From Acetobacteraceae bacterium (GTDB lineage: Bacteria; Pseudomonadota; Alphaproteobacteria; Acetobacterales; Acetobacteraceae): a stretch of 54,886 nt of DNA. The stretch spans positions 1 through 54,886 of the forward strand of contig CANBNK010000020.1 in the NCBI GenBank assembly GCA_947371015.1. The letters are read 5' to 3'. Position numbers and translations under genes: made by a program. Position 1 is the stretch's first letter; each line of letters opens with the position of its first letter. The notes beneath the pieces were generated by a model that worked only from the letters and a program-made list of their open reading frames with translations, was not told the DNA's origin and ran no database searches. This document shows, piece after piece, positions 34,997 through 42,767 of the stretch.

Positions 34997-35855
34997 AGCT
35001 GTAGAGCCGCGCCGGGTTGTCCACCAATATGGCTTGGCGCTGCGCTGCATCGGGCGCCCATTCACCCAGCAGGTTCATCAGGTGGCCGTCATCGGGCACC
35101 TGTTCCGGCGTGTGCAGCGAAGGGTGCGGCCAGTCCGTGCCCCAGACGCAGCGCTCCGGCGCCGCTGCGATCATGGCCTGCGCCATCGCCTTCACATCGG
35201 CATAGGGGTGGCCGGTGGAGGAGCGGTAGCCGCACAGCTTCGCCCAGGCGCCACCCTTCAGCAGGCGGATGAACGCGGCGAAGGCTTCGCTGTTCTCGCC
35301 GCCGTCGCGCGTTTGGATGCCGGCCATGTGGTCGATGACGACCGGCAGGCCCAGTTTCGGCAACACGTGTTCCAGCGCCAAAATCTGCTCGGCATGGCAG
35401 TAGAACTGCAGGTGCCAGCCGAGCGGACGCAGCTTGGCGGCCAGGGCCTCCAGCTGCTCCAGCGGCGTGCCGTTGCCGGACACGGCGTTGAACCGCACGC
35501 CGCAGGCGCCGCGCTTGCCCATGGCGGCCAGCTCGGCCGAGGTGACGTTGTTGTCCACCACGACAACGGCGCGGGCGCGATGCAGGCCCAGCGCCTCGGT
35601 CGCGTCCAGCGTCACCGCGTTGTCGGTGCCATAGATGCTCGGCTGCACGATGACGGTGCGGCCGATGCCGACCTGGGCGCACATCGCGTCGTACATAGCG
35701 ACCGTCGCCTCGGGCGGGGTGTAGCCGCGGCCCGGCGAGAGCGGGTAGCGGTCGAACGGACCGAAGATGTGCATGTGGCAGTCGGTGGTGTGGGCCGGCG
35801 GCCACCAGTTGGGGCGGCTGGTGATATCGCGCGGGCCGGGGCAGGGGCGGGTCAT
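34989..35855 (-). CDS. Amidohydrolase family protein, 2-pyrone-4,6-dicarboxylate lactonase-like
   Basis: 288 aa from ATG 35855. A TIM-barrel amidohydrolase with His27 and His29 in TDCHMHIFGPFDRYPLSP, the GYTPPEAT segment, IVQPSIYGTDNA, and the C-terminal active-site Asp in WGTDWPHPS. This pattern matches LigI-type lactonases and their relatives, which open cyclic lactones of aromatic breakdown products without a metal. Because LigI relatives are diverse, the lactone identity is not certain. It is the last gene of a four-gene minus-strand group (NMT1-like protein, thioesterase, 2-hydroxyacid dehydrogenase, this gene) with a 16-base gap to its upstream neighbour. Confidence 0.9.
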   Translation of the reverse strand: MTRPCPGPRDITSRPNWWPPAHTTDCHMHIFGPFDRYPLSPGRGYTPPEATVAMYDAMCAQVGIGRTVIVQPSIYGTDNAVTLDATEALGLHRARAVVVVDNNVTSAELAAMGKRGACGVRFNAVSGNGTPLEQLEALAAKLRPLGWHLQFYCHAEQILALEHVLPKLGLPVVIDHMAGIQTRDGGENSEAFAAFIRLLKGGAWAKLCGYRSSTGHPYADVKAMAQAMIAAAPERCVWGTDWPHPSLHTPEQVPDDGHLMNLLGEWAPDAAQRQAILVDNPARLYSFS

Positions 35856-35871
35856 GCTGGTGTTCCGTTCT

Positions 35872-36837
35872 TCAACCGGCCTTGATTTCGCGCACCGGCT
35901 TGCTGTCCAGGTAGCCCTGGATATTGGCCACCGCGTCGCGGAAATAGACGCGATAGTTCTCCTCGCTGACATAGCCCAGATGCGGCGTCAGCACGGTGTT
36001 GGGCGCCGCGAGAATCGGATGCGTCGGCGGCAGCGGCTCGATATCGAAAACGTCCAGCCCGGCGCCGGCGATGCGGCCTTCGCGCAGCGCGCCGATCAGC
36101 GCTTCCTGGTCGATCAACGGACCGCGGCTGGTGTTGACGATGAAGGCGGTGGGCTTCATCCGCGCCAGGTCGCCAGCGCCGACGATGCCGCGCGAGCGGT
36201 CGCTAAGTACCAGGTGCAGGGTCAGTACATCGGCCTGGGCCAGCAACTCCTCCTTGCTGACCAGCTTCGCGCCGCCGGCGGCGGCCTTCTCGGCGGTCAG
36301 GTTCTGGCTCCAGGCGATGATGTTCATCCCCAGCGCCGCGCCCACCTTGGCCACGCGGCTGCCAAGGTTGCCGAGGCCCATGACGCCGAGCGTCTTGCCC
36401 TCCAGCGTATTGCCCAGGTTGAGCTGCCACTGGCCCGCGCGAAGCTGCGTTTCCGACTTCGCCAGGTCGCGGGCCAGGTTGAGGATCAGGCCCCAGGTGA
36501 TCTCCACCGTCGGCGCGCCGAAGCCGCCGGTGCCGCAGACGGTGATGCCGCGCGCGGCGCAGGCGGCGATGTCCAGGCTGGCGTTGCGCATGCCCGTGGT
36601 CATGATGAGCTTGAGGTTCGGCAGCCGGGCGATCAGCGCGGCCGGGAAGGGCGTGCGTTCGCGCATCATCAGGATGGCGTCGAAGGATTCCAGGCGCGCG
36701 ACCAGCGCTTCGCGGTCGGTGATAGTATCGCGGAAGACCTGAATGCTCAGGTCGCCGGGCAGACTGCCCCAGGGGCCGAGCTTCAGGGTCATGCCCTGGT
36801 AGTCGTCGAGGATGGCGAGGCGGTGCAGCTTGGGCAT
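35872..36837 (-). CDS. D-2-hydroxyacid dehydrogenase
   Basis: 321 aa from ATG 36837, with AAGGAACG upstream. The Rossmann motif GLGNLGSRVAKVG (about 155-167) binds NAD(P). The catalytic triad is Arg in VNTSRGPLID, Glu in FDIEPLP and His in LTPHLGYVS. The N-terminal catalytic part begins LHRLAILDDYQGM. It interconverts a 2-keto acid and a D-2-hydroxy acid; family labels range from phosphoglycerate to hydroxypyruvate or glyoxylate reduction. The location beside a lactonase-like enzyme suggests a keto/hydroxy acid from ring or lactone breakdown (inference). Confidence 0.93.
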   Translation of the reverse strand: MPKLHRLAILDDYQGMTLKLGPWGSLPGDLSIQVFRDTITDREALVARLESFDAILMMRERTPFPAALIARLPNLKLIMTTGMRNASLDIAACAARGITVCGTGGFGAPTVEITWGLILNLARDLAKSETQLRAGQWQLNLGNTLEGKTLGVMGLGNLGSRVAKVGAALGMNIIAWSQNLTAEKAAAGGAKLVSKEELLAQADVLTLHLVLSDRSRGIVGAGDLARMKPTAFIVNTSRGPLIDQEALIGALREGRIAGAGLDVFDIEPLPPTHPILAAPNTVLTPHLGYVSEENYRVYFRDAVANIQGYLDSKPVREIKAG

Positions 36838-36929
36838 TGGGGCGTTCCTTTGTTGGGCTAGCGTCTGATCGTCGCCGGTGGAACCACCGGCGGCGTGAAT
36901 CAGCCACTGAAACAAAAGCCTGGAGACTG

Positions 36930-37415
36930 TCAGGCGCTTCGATCTGCGCCTGACAGACTCTGGGCCAGCACGCGGGCGGCGGCTTCGCGCAGCTTCAGCG
37001 GCACGGGTACGGTGCGGGACTGGTCGGCCTTGTCCACATAGACATGAATGAAATGGGCCTCGGCGCTGGCCTGGTCCTCCGCATTGCGGAACACGCCGAG
37101 TTCATAGCGGATGGAGCTGTTGCCGAGCCTGGTAACACGGAGGCCGCAGGTGATCTCGTCCGGGTAGCTGACCGGCGCGAAGTAGCGGCATTGCGTTTCC
37201 ACCACCAGGCCGACAGCGGGCACCGCGTCCAGGTTCAGCGTGCGGTCGCCGTACATGCCGGCCTGCAGCAGGAACTCGGCCACGGCCGTGTCGATCCAGC
37301 TGTAGTAGACTACGTTGTTGACGTGGCCGAAGACGTCGTTGTCCATCCAGCGCGTGGGCATGCTGGTGAACCAGCGGTAGTCGGCGCGGGTGCCGATGGG
37401 CTGCTTTCCGCTCAT
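36930..37415 (-). CDS. 4-hydroxybenzoyl-CoA thioesterase-type acyl-CoA thioesterase
   Basis: 161 aa hotdog protein of the YbgC/4HBT class. TRWMDNDVFGHVNNVVYYSW (about 22-41) carries the characteristic Asp (DNDVFGHVNN). RYFAPVSYPDEITCGLRV and SIRYELGVF follow. It cleaves an acyl-CoA thioester in the cytoplasm. It starts 21 bases after the NMT1-like gene and is followed after 92 bases by the 2-hydroxyacid dehydrogenase, all on one strand. The acyl chain is unknown. Confidence 0.91.
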   Translation of the reverse strand: MSGKQPIGTRADYRWFTSMPTRWMDNDVFGHVNNVVYYSWIDTAVAEFLLQAGMYGDRTLNLDAVPAVGLVVETQCRYFAPVSYPDEITCGLRVTRLGNSSIRYELGVFRNAEDQASAEAHFIHVYVDKADQSRTVPVPLKLREAAARVLAQSLSGADRSA

Positions 37416-37436
37416 GGGTTGCGCCTCCGGTGCACG

Positions 37437-38363
37437 CTACGCGCCCTGCGACGCGGCGCGACCGGTCAGCGCGTCGTCCACCAGGCTGTCGTCCACGCAA
37501 TCCCCATAGGCCGGAATGTGGGTCATGGCGCCGGAGGAGACCATCGCCTCGCCCAGCCGCTGCTGCGCGGCGCGCGGGAAGTGCGGCGTTGCCGGCCACA
37601 GGCCGAGGCCCTGGTAGCGGCTGATGGCGCGCACGCGCAGCGCCAGCGGCACGTCCGGGAAGCGCGGCGCGATGGCGTCGGCGATGCGCTCGGCCGGCCA
37701 CTCGTTCATCAGCTTGAGGGAGGCCGCCATGGCGCGGACCATGCCCAGCAGTGCCGGGCGCTTGGCCGCGATCAACGCTTCGGTCGAATAGAACGCGGTA
37801 TAGGCAGTGGGGCCGCGGCTGGCCTGGGCGTGCCAGACGCTGCCACCTGCGGCCTCAAGCTGCGCAGCATAGGGCTCGAAGCACTGCACCACGTCCAGCT
37901 CGCCGGTCAGCACCGCGGCGGCGTTGTCGGCCATGGAGGGGCCGCGGCAGCCGGGCAGGGTGGTGGGGTCCAGCCCCAGGCGGCGCAGATCGTCATGCAG
38001 GCACCAGACCGGGGTGGGTACCTCCGAGACCTGGCCGAGCTTGAGCGCTGGCAGGTCGCGCAGGGTGAACCCTGGGTGAGCGTCGCGGCCTACCAGCAAA
38101 AAGGGGTCCTTCATCACCACGGCGCAGAAGCTGCGCAGCGTGCAGGAGGGGTCCTGGCTGCGGAGCAGCATCGGGCGCATCGGGCCGGACCAGGCCAGGT
38201 CGGCTTCCCCGGCCAGCAGCTTCTGGCAGGCCAGGTCGGTACTCCCAGCGGTCACCATGGACAGCGCCAGCCCCTCGGCGGCGAACAGCCCCCGGGCCTC
38301 GGCCAGGTAGAACGGCGCGTAGAAGATCGCGCGGAAGGGTTCGAGCAGCGTGATCGGGGTCAC
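37437..38363 (-). CDS. NMT1/THI5-like periplasmic-binding-fold protein without a signal peptide
   Basis: 308 aa from a GTG start at 38363 with GAGGA upstream. The fold is recognised from LLEPFRAIFYAPFYLAEARG (about 6-25), AGSTDLACQKLLAGEADLAW and the central GCRGPSMADNAAAVLTGELD. It resembles SBPs of nitrate/sulfonate/taurine/pyrimidine importers and THI5-like proteins. No leader or lipobox precedes the mature-like start, and no ABC permease or ATPase is adjacent. It may be a cytoplasmic ligand-binding protein or enzyme, or borrow export or partners from elsewhere. The Cys-rich active site of fungal THI5 is not seen. It is the first gene of the acid-catabolism group. Confidence 0.85.
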   Translation of the reverse strand: MTPITLLEPFRAIFYAPFYLAEARGLFAAEGLALSMVTAGSTDLACQKLLAGEADLAWSGPMRPMLLRSQDPSCTLRSFCAVVMKDPFLLVGRDAHPGFTLRDLPALKLGQVSEVPTPVWCLHDDLRRLGLDPTTLPGCRGPSMADNAAAVLTGELDVVQCFEPYAAQLEAAGGSVWHAQASRGPTAYTAFYSTEALIAAKRPALLGMVRAMAASLKLMNEWPAERIADAIAPRFPDVPLALRVRAISRYQGLGLWPATPHFPRAAQQRLGEAMVSSGAMTHIPAYGDCVDDSLVDDALTGRAASQGA

Positions 38364-38425
38364 TTGGGCGTATCCTCAGGCAAAGGCCGGGGGATATTGC
38401 GGCGCCCGGGCGGCGGCGCCAAGCC

Positions 38426-38456
38426 GGGGGGGCAAGCGGGGGGGGGCAACCGGGGG
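38426..38456 (+). other. G-run cluster, possible G-quadruplex, between divergent genes
   Basis: Three runs of 7, 9 and 5 G residues are separated by five-base linkers (CAAGC and CAACC) on the plus strand. The 9-G run can supply two tracts, so four stacked GGG tracts are possible. The site lies about 60 bases before the earliest minC start and about 65 bases upstream of the NMT1-like GTG, in a promoter-sized gap of about 150-225 bases depending on the true minC start. Nothing else is evident in that gap. Confidence 0.5.
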
Positions 38457-38516
38457 CGCATTCGGGCTTCGCCATCCCTGCCGCGGCGGCTATAGCTGGC
38501 GTTCAGTCGCCGCGTC

Positions 38517-39338
38517 TTGCCCGAGTCGTGGCGGCCCTTCGTCTACCTGGCGGAGAGCTTGCCGCCCCCCATCTGGCCCGAGAGCGCCTTGACCCAGCAG
38601 ACGCTGCCCGAAACCTTCCGACTACGCTCCGGCAACTTCAACCTGCTGGTGCTGCGCCTGCTTGACCCGCGCCCGGAAGCAGTGCTGCCGGCGCTGGGTG
38701 ACCAGTTCCGCAAGGCGCCGGGCTTCCTGCGTTTTGCCCCCATCGTGCTTGGGCTGGATGACCTAGTGGCAGCGCCGGAGGACGTCGATTTCCGCGGCCT
38801 GATCGAAGGGCTGCACGCGCTGGAGATCGTGCCCGTGGGAGTCATCGGCGGTAATCCCGCCATGAAGCAGGCCGCCACCGCCGCCGGGCTGCCCAGCCTG
38901 CGGACCGTGGGCGGGCGCGATGATGAGGCACCGCCGCAACCTCAGGCGCCCGTGGTCGCGGTGGAAGCTCCGCCGGCCGCGCCAGGCAGCAACTTCAAGG
39001 GCACCGGCCGGGCGGCCATGCTGGTGACGGACCCGGTGCGGGCGGGACAGCGGATTTATGCCGAGGGTGCCGACATGGTCATCACCGCCACGGTCAATGC
39101 TGGAGCCGAGGTGCTGGCCGATGGCAACATCCACGTCTATGGCGCGTTGCGTGGCAGGGCAATTGCCGGCGCGCAGGGCGACACGGAAGCGCGGGTCTTC
39201 GCGCTGCACTTCGACCCCGAGCTGATCGCGATCGCCGGCTACTACGCGGTACGCGATGGCCTGGAGCACGCGCCCATCGGCAAGCCGGTCCAGACCCGGC
39301 TCGAGGGCGAGGAAATGCGGTTCGAGAAACTGGGGTGA
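38517..39338 (+). CDS. minC: Septum site-determining protein MinC
   Basis: Up to 273 aa. No ATG or GTG is available at the 5' end; TTG codons at 38517, 38559 and 38589 are candidates, and the last gives the most family-like N terminus (TLPETFRLRSGNFNLLVLRL). The N-terminal FtsZ-inhibiting domain is about 100 residues. A Pro/Ala linker (PPQPQAPVVAVEAPPAAP) leads to the beta-helical MinC_C domain with VRAGQRIYAEGADMVI, VNAGAEVLADGNIHVYGALR and GRAIAGAQGD. MinC inhibits FtsZ polymerisation away from midcell when recruited by MinD. minD starts 12 bases downstream. The start codon is uncertain; the identity is not. Confidence 0.93.
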   Translation: MPESWRPFVYLAESLPPPIWPESALTQQTLPETFRLRSGNFNLLVLRLLDPRPEAVLPALGDQFRKAPGFLRFAPIVLGLDDLVAAPEDVDFRGLIEGLHALEIVPVGVIGGNPAMKQAATAAGLPSLRTVGGRDDEAPPQPQAPVVAVEAPPAAPGSNFKGTGRAAMLVTDPVRAGQRIYAEGADMVITATVNAGAEVLADGNIHVYGALRGRAIAGAQGDTEARVFALHFDPELIAIAGYYAVRDGLEHAPIGKPVQTRLEGEEMRFEKLG

Positions 39339-39350
39339 GGGAACTTCTCC

Positions 39351-40172
39351 ATGGCTGAGGTTATCGTCGTCACCTCCGGCAAGGGTGGCGTGGGCAAGAC
39401 CACCACATCGGCGGCTTTCGCCACCGGCCTGGCGCAGCGCGGCAAGAAGACGGTCGTCATCGATTTCGATGTCGGCCTGCGCAACCTTGACCTGATCATG
39501 GGCGTCGAGCGCCGTGTGGTGTTCGACATCATCAACGTGATCAGCGGCGAGGCGCGGCTGAACCAGGCGCTGATCCGCGACAAGCGCGTGGACACGCTGA
39601 GCATCCTGCCGGCCAGCCAGACCCGGGACAAGGACGCGCTGACCCGCGAAGGCGTCGCCAAGATCATCGAGGAGTTGAGCCAGGAGTTCGACTACATCCT
39701 CTGCGACAGCCCCGCCGGCATCGAGAAGGGCGCGCTGTTGGCGCTGTATTTCGCCGACCAGGCAATTGTCGTGACCAACCCGGAAGTGAGCAGCGTACGC
39801 GACAGCGACCGGATTCTGGGCGTGCTGCAAAGCAAATCAAAGCGGTCCGAGGAAAAGCGCGAGAAGGTCAAGGAACACCTGCTGGTCACCCGCTACGACG
39901 CCAACCGGGTCGAGCGCGGCGAGATGCTGAAGCTGGAAGACATCACCGATATCCTGGCGATTCCACTGCTGGGCGTGGTGCCGGAGAGCGAATCGGTGCT
40001 TCGCGCGTCGAATACGGGTATACCCGTAATTCTTGATCCCGAGAGCAATGCCGGCCAGGCCTACAAGGACGCTGTCGGCCGCTTCCTGGGCGAGAAATTG
40101 CCGCACCGGTTCATCGAGCCGGAGAAGAAGGGGGGCCTCTTCAAGCGGCTGTTTGGCGGGAGGGCTGCATGA
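39351..40172 (+). CDS. minD: Septum site-determining ATPase MinD
   Basis: 273 aa. Deviant Walker A GKGGVGKTTT with Lys11 and Lys16 at the N terminus, VIDFDVGLRNLDLIMG as switch I region, and CDSPAGIEKGA as the DSPAGIE motif. The C-terminal KKGGLFKRLFGG is the amphipathic membrane-targeting helix. ATP-bound dimers bind the inner membrane and recruit MinC; MinE stimulates ATP hydrolysis to drive pole-to-pole movement. GAGGGA precedes the ATG. It is coupled to minE by an ATGA overlap. Confidence 0.98.
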   Translation: MAEVIVVTSGKGGVGKTTTSAAFATGLAQRGKKTVVIDFDVGLRNLDLIMGVERRVVFDIINVISGEARLNQALIRDKRVDTLSILPASQTRDKDALTREGVAKIIEELSQEFDYILCDSPAGIEKGALLALYFADQAIVVTNPEVSSVRDSDRILGVLQSKSKRSEEKREKVKEHLLVTRYDANRVERGEMLKLEDITDILAIPLLGVVPESESVLRASNTGIPVILDPESNAGQAYKDAVGRFLGEKLPHRFIEPEKKGGLFKRLFGGRAA

Positions 40173-40453
40173 GCTGGCTGGACCTGTTCAGGGGCGCGCG
40201 CAAGCCGCCGGCCAGTGCTGGCCATGCACGGGAACGCCTGCAGATCGTGCTGGCGCATGAACGCATCGGCCGTGCGCGCGAAGACTTCCTGCCCAAGCTG
40301 CAGGCGGAGTTGGTTGCCGTGGTGGCGCGCTACGTCGCCATCGACCCGGGCCGCGTGAATGTCAGCGTGGACCGCGGTGGCGACATGTCCACCCTGGCCA
40401 TCGAGATTGAACTGCCGGGTCCGCCGGCGGTGCGCGGCGGTCGCGCCGCCTGA
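40169..40453 (+). CDS. minE: Cell division topological specificity factor MinE
   Basis: 94 aa. The N-terminal MSWLDLFRG is the short amphipathic membrane-binding segment. ARERLQIVLAHERIGR is the MinD-binding/anti-MinCD helix, and the C-terminal dimerisation domain runs from about residue 33 (AREDFLPKLQAELVAVVARY). It starts within the minD stop (ATGA). MinE confines MinCD to the poles. The gene closes the minCDE operon ahead of a hairpin terminator. Confidence 0.97.
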   Translation: MSWLDLFRGARKPPASAGHARERLQIVLAHERIGRAREDFLPKLQAELVAVVARYVAIDPGRVNVSVDRGGDMSTLAIEIELPGPPAVRGGRAA

Positions 40454-40517
40454 GGCCTGATCGACGGCGGTGGATGACGCGCCTGCCGGCTGCTTCAATG
40501 CCTTGGCCCGGTCTGCA

Positions 40518-40544
40518 CTGAAGCGGTGATCCCGTTTCAGCTTT
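40518..40544 (+). terminator. Probable Rho-independent terminator after minCDE
   Basis: CTGAAGCGG (40518-40526) pairs with CCGTTTCAG (40532-40540) over nine positions including one G-T wobble, around a five-base loop, and is followed by CTTTT. It lies about 65 bases after minE and before the convergent methyltransferase stop. The T run is short, so termination may be partial. Confidence 0.6.
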
Positions 40545-40580
40545 TCAAGAACCGCCGTCAGGCGTTGCCGTCCTGGCCAA

Positions 40581-41525
40581 TCACGCTTGGTCCCGCGCCA
40601 GGTAAAGCAGGCTGACGCCGCCGGCGGTGAGCGCCGCGGCATCCGTGGCCTGCACCTGGCCGGCGTGGTCCACCAGGCGCAGCGGAAAGCGCTTGGCCAC
40701 CTGCTCAATGAAACTGGCGGGCTGCGGCGTGCGCGCGGGGTCGAAGCCCATCAGGATGCGCAGTGCCGGTCGGCGTTCCAGCAGGCTTTGCATGCCACGC
40801 CACGCCGGCGCCGCGCTGCCGGGCAGGTCCAGCTTCAGCCAGTCCAACGGCTCGTCGCCCAAGGTGTCCAGCGGGCGGCAAGGCACCCGCAGCACGCGTT
40901 GGTCGGCGCCGGGGCCATCCACGCCGGCCAACTCGCCGCCGCCGATCCGGGCGGCCATCGGCGCATGGGCTGGTATCAGCAGCGGTGCCGAGAGGCCGCC
41001 TTCGGCTGCACCGACAGCGGCGCGCATCAGCCGCACCCGCTCGGTCAGGCCGTTCAGTTCCAGGTTGCGCTGCAATAGCGCGGCGGCGTCGGGGTTCGGC
41101 TCGAACACCGTCAGCTTGCCCTGGGGCCCGACCAGGTCGGCCATCAGCAGGCTGAAATAGCCGTAGCAGGCGCCGGCTTCCGCCACGCGCTGGTCGCGGC
41201 GGATGTTGCGGGCCAGGAAGTTGGTGGTCCACCACTCCCAGTAGCCATCCAGCATCAGGTGCGGGGCGAAGCCGCGGTCGGCAGGGTCCACCAGCATCTT
41301 GTAGCGCCCCAGCACCCGGCTGAGCATGGCGTCCTGCATCGGAATGCCCGTGGCCAGGGCGCGGATGGCGGCCTTGGTGCCGGCCGTACCGCCGGCGAGC
41401 GCCAACTGGGCCAGCGGGATCACGCCCTGCTTCGGCCGGGCCAGGTTGACCAGGCGCAGGCCCAGGCGCTGCCAGGCCGGCACGCTGCCGGCATTGAGGT
41501 CGGTTTGAACGGCGCCGGTCGGCAT
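40581..41525 (-). CDS. FkbM family methyltransferase
   Basis: 314 aa. A helical N-terminal part (about 1-105) precedes a Rossmann methyltransferase core with motif I AEAGACYGYFSLLMADLVG and acidic loop LTVFEPNPDAA (about 139-149). LNGLTERVRLMRAAVG follows, and the D-L-P-G-type acidic motif lies in WLKLDLPGS. FkbM-type enzymes O-methylate sugars, polyketides or small metabolites. No sugar or polyketide genes are close by, so the acceptor is unknown. The gene converges with minE and diverges from the serine hydrolase across 142 bases. Confidence 0.86.
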   Translation of the reverse strand: MPTGAVQTDLNAGSVPAWQRLGLRLVNLARPKQGVIPLAQLALAGGTAGTKAAIRALATGIPMQDAMLSRVLGRYKMLVDPADRGFAPHLMLDGYWEWWTTNFLARNIRRDQRVAEAGACYGYFSLLMADLVGPQGKLTVFEPNPDAAALLQRNLELNGLTERVRLMRAAVGAAEGGLSAPLLIPAHAPMAARIGGGELAGVDGPGADQRVLRVPCRPLDTLGDEPLDWLKLDLPGSAAPAWRGMQSLLERRPALRILMGFDPARTPQPASFIEQVAKRFPLRLVDHAGQVQATDAAALTAGGVSLLYLARDQA

Positions 41526-41667
41526 GCAGCGGTGGCTCCCTGGCGTGGCGGCCCGGTGGCCGCGCCCGAGCGCTATCTAGATCAGATCACTTCGGTGCGG
41601 AAACGCCTGACCGAGTCGGGCCACGCCCCGGCTTTGCGTGCGGGTGAACAGGCTTTAGCCTCGGCGC

Positions 41668-42711
41668 ATGACCGACCTGCCCAACCTGGATGCCCCGGCC
41701 GATACCGGCCCCGTCGCCGCCTATGCGCTGGCGCATGAATCGCCCTGGCCGCGCGACATTCGCGCGCATATCGAAAGCGGTTTCTTCGAGCCACCGCCGA
41801 ACAACGCCATCCTCGGCCCCGTCGCGGCGCGCGGTGGCCCCAACGGGCTGGTGCTGCGCGCGGGCAAGGTGGTGGCGCGTTGGGGCAATACCCGCCAGGT
41901 GGACATGACGTTCAGCGTGGCGAAAAGCTACCTGGCGCTGTTGGCGGGCCTGGCGGTGATGGATGGGCTGCTGCCCAACCTGGACGCCCGCATGGCAGAG
42001 AGCATTGACGATGGCGGCTTCGAGGGGCCGCACAACGGCGCCATCACTTGGCGGATGATGCTGCAGAACTGCTCCGAGTGGGAGGGCAGCCTGTTCGGCA
42101 AGAGCGACGAGATCGACCGTGGCCGCAACCTCAATGTCGAGGGCCAGGGCAACAAGGGCGTCCGCCCGCTGCGCAGCCCCGGCACCTACTGGGAATACAA
42201 CGACGTCCGGGTGAACCGGCTCTCGCTGAGCTTGCTGCGGCTGTTCGGGCGGCCGCTGCCGGAGGTGTTCGCCGAGCGCATCATGCGCCCGATCGGTGCC
42301 AGCACGGATTGGCGCTGGCACGGCTATGAGACCAGCTGGGTGGAGGTCAACGGCCAGCGCATGCAGTCGGTCTCTGGCGGCGGGCATTGGGGCGGCGGCG
42401 TCTTCATCCATGCCGAGGACCAGGCGCGCATCGGCCTGCTGGCGCTGCAGGATGGTGTCTGGGCCGGGCAGCGGCTGCTGCCGGAAGGCTGGATCGGGCA
42501 GTGCACCACGCCCTGCGCGTTGAACCCGCAATACGGCTATCTGTTCTGGCTGAACACCAACCGGGCGAAGTTCGCCTCGGCGCCGGCCGAGGGCTTCTGG
42601 TTCAGCGGCGCTGGCGGCAATACCACCTGGGTCGATCCGACGCGGGAGATCGTGCTGGTTTCCCGCTGGCTGGACCCGGCGAAGCTGGACGGGCTGCTGG
42701 CGCTGCTGTGA
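41668..42711 (+). CDS. Serine hydrolase, beta-lactamase class C family
   Basis: 347 aa. The SxxK motif is Ser83-Val-Ala-Lys86 in FSVAKSYLALLAG, and the second motif is WEYNDVRVN (Tyr177, Asn178). GSLFGKSDEID, PEGWIGQCTTP and the C-terminal GAGGNTTWVDP complete the fold; the KTG-like third motif is not classical. No signal peptide is visible, unlike true secreted beta-lactamases, so an esterase or amidase role in the cytoplasm is more likely than drug resistance. It is convergent with the hybrid kinase gene (56 bases between stops). Confidence 0.9.
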   Translation: MTDLPNLDAPADTGPVAAYALAHESPWPRDIRAHIESGFFEPPPNNAILGPVAARGGPNGLVLRAGKVVARWGNTRQVDMTFSVAKSYLALLAGLAVMDGLLPNLDARMAESIDDGGFEGPHNGAITWRMMLQNCSEWEGSLFGKSDEIDRGRNLNVEGQGNKGVRPLRSPGTYWEYNDVRVNRLSLSLLRLFGRPLPEVFAERIMRPIGASTDWRWHGYETSWVEVNGQRMQSVSGGGHWGGGVFIHAEDQARIGLLALQDGVWAGQRLLPEGWIGQCTTPCALNPQYGYLFWLNTNRAKFASAPAEGFWFSGAGGNTTWVDPTREIVLVSRWLDPAKLDGLLALL

Positions 42712-42767
42712 CGCGCGGCTTTCGCTCCGCTCTGGAAGACTGACCCAGGCCGTTCCAAGCGTCAGTT

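Noticed and set aside
41668-42711. Serine hydrolase as an antibiotic-resistance beta-lactamase
   Set aside because: No signal peptide and no classical KTG motif; many class C-fold proteins are esterases or peptidases.
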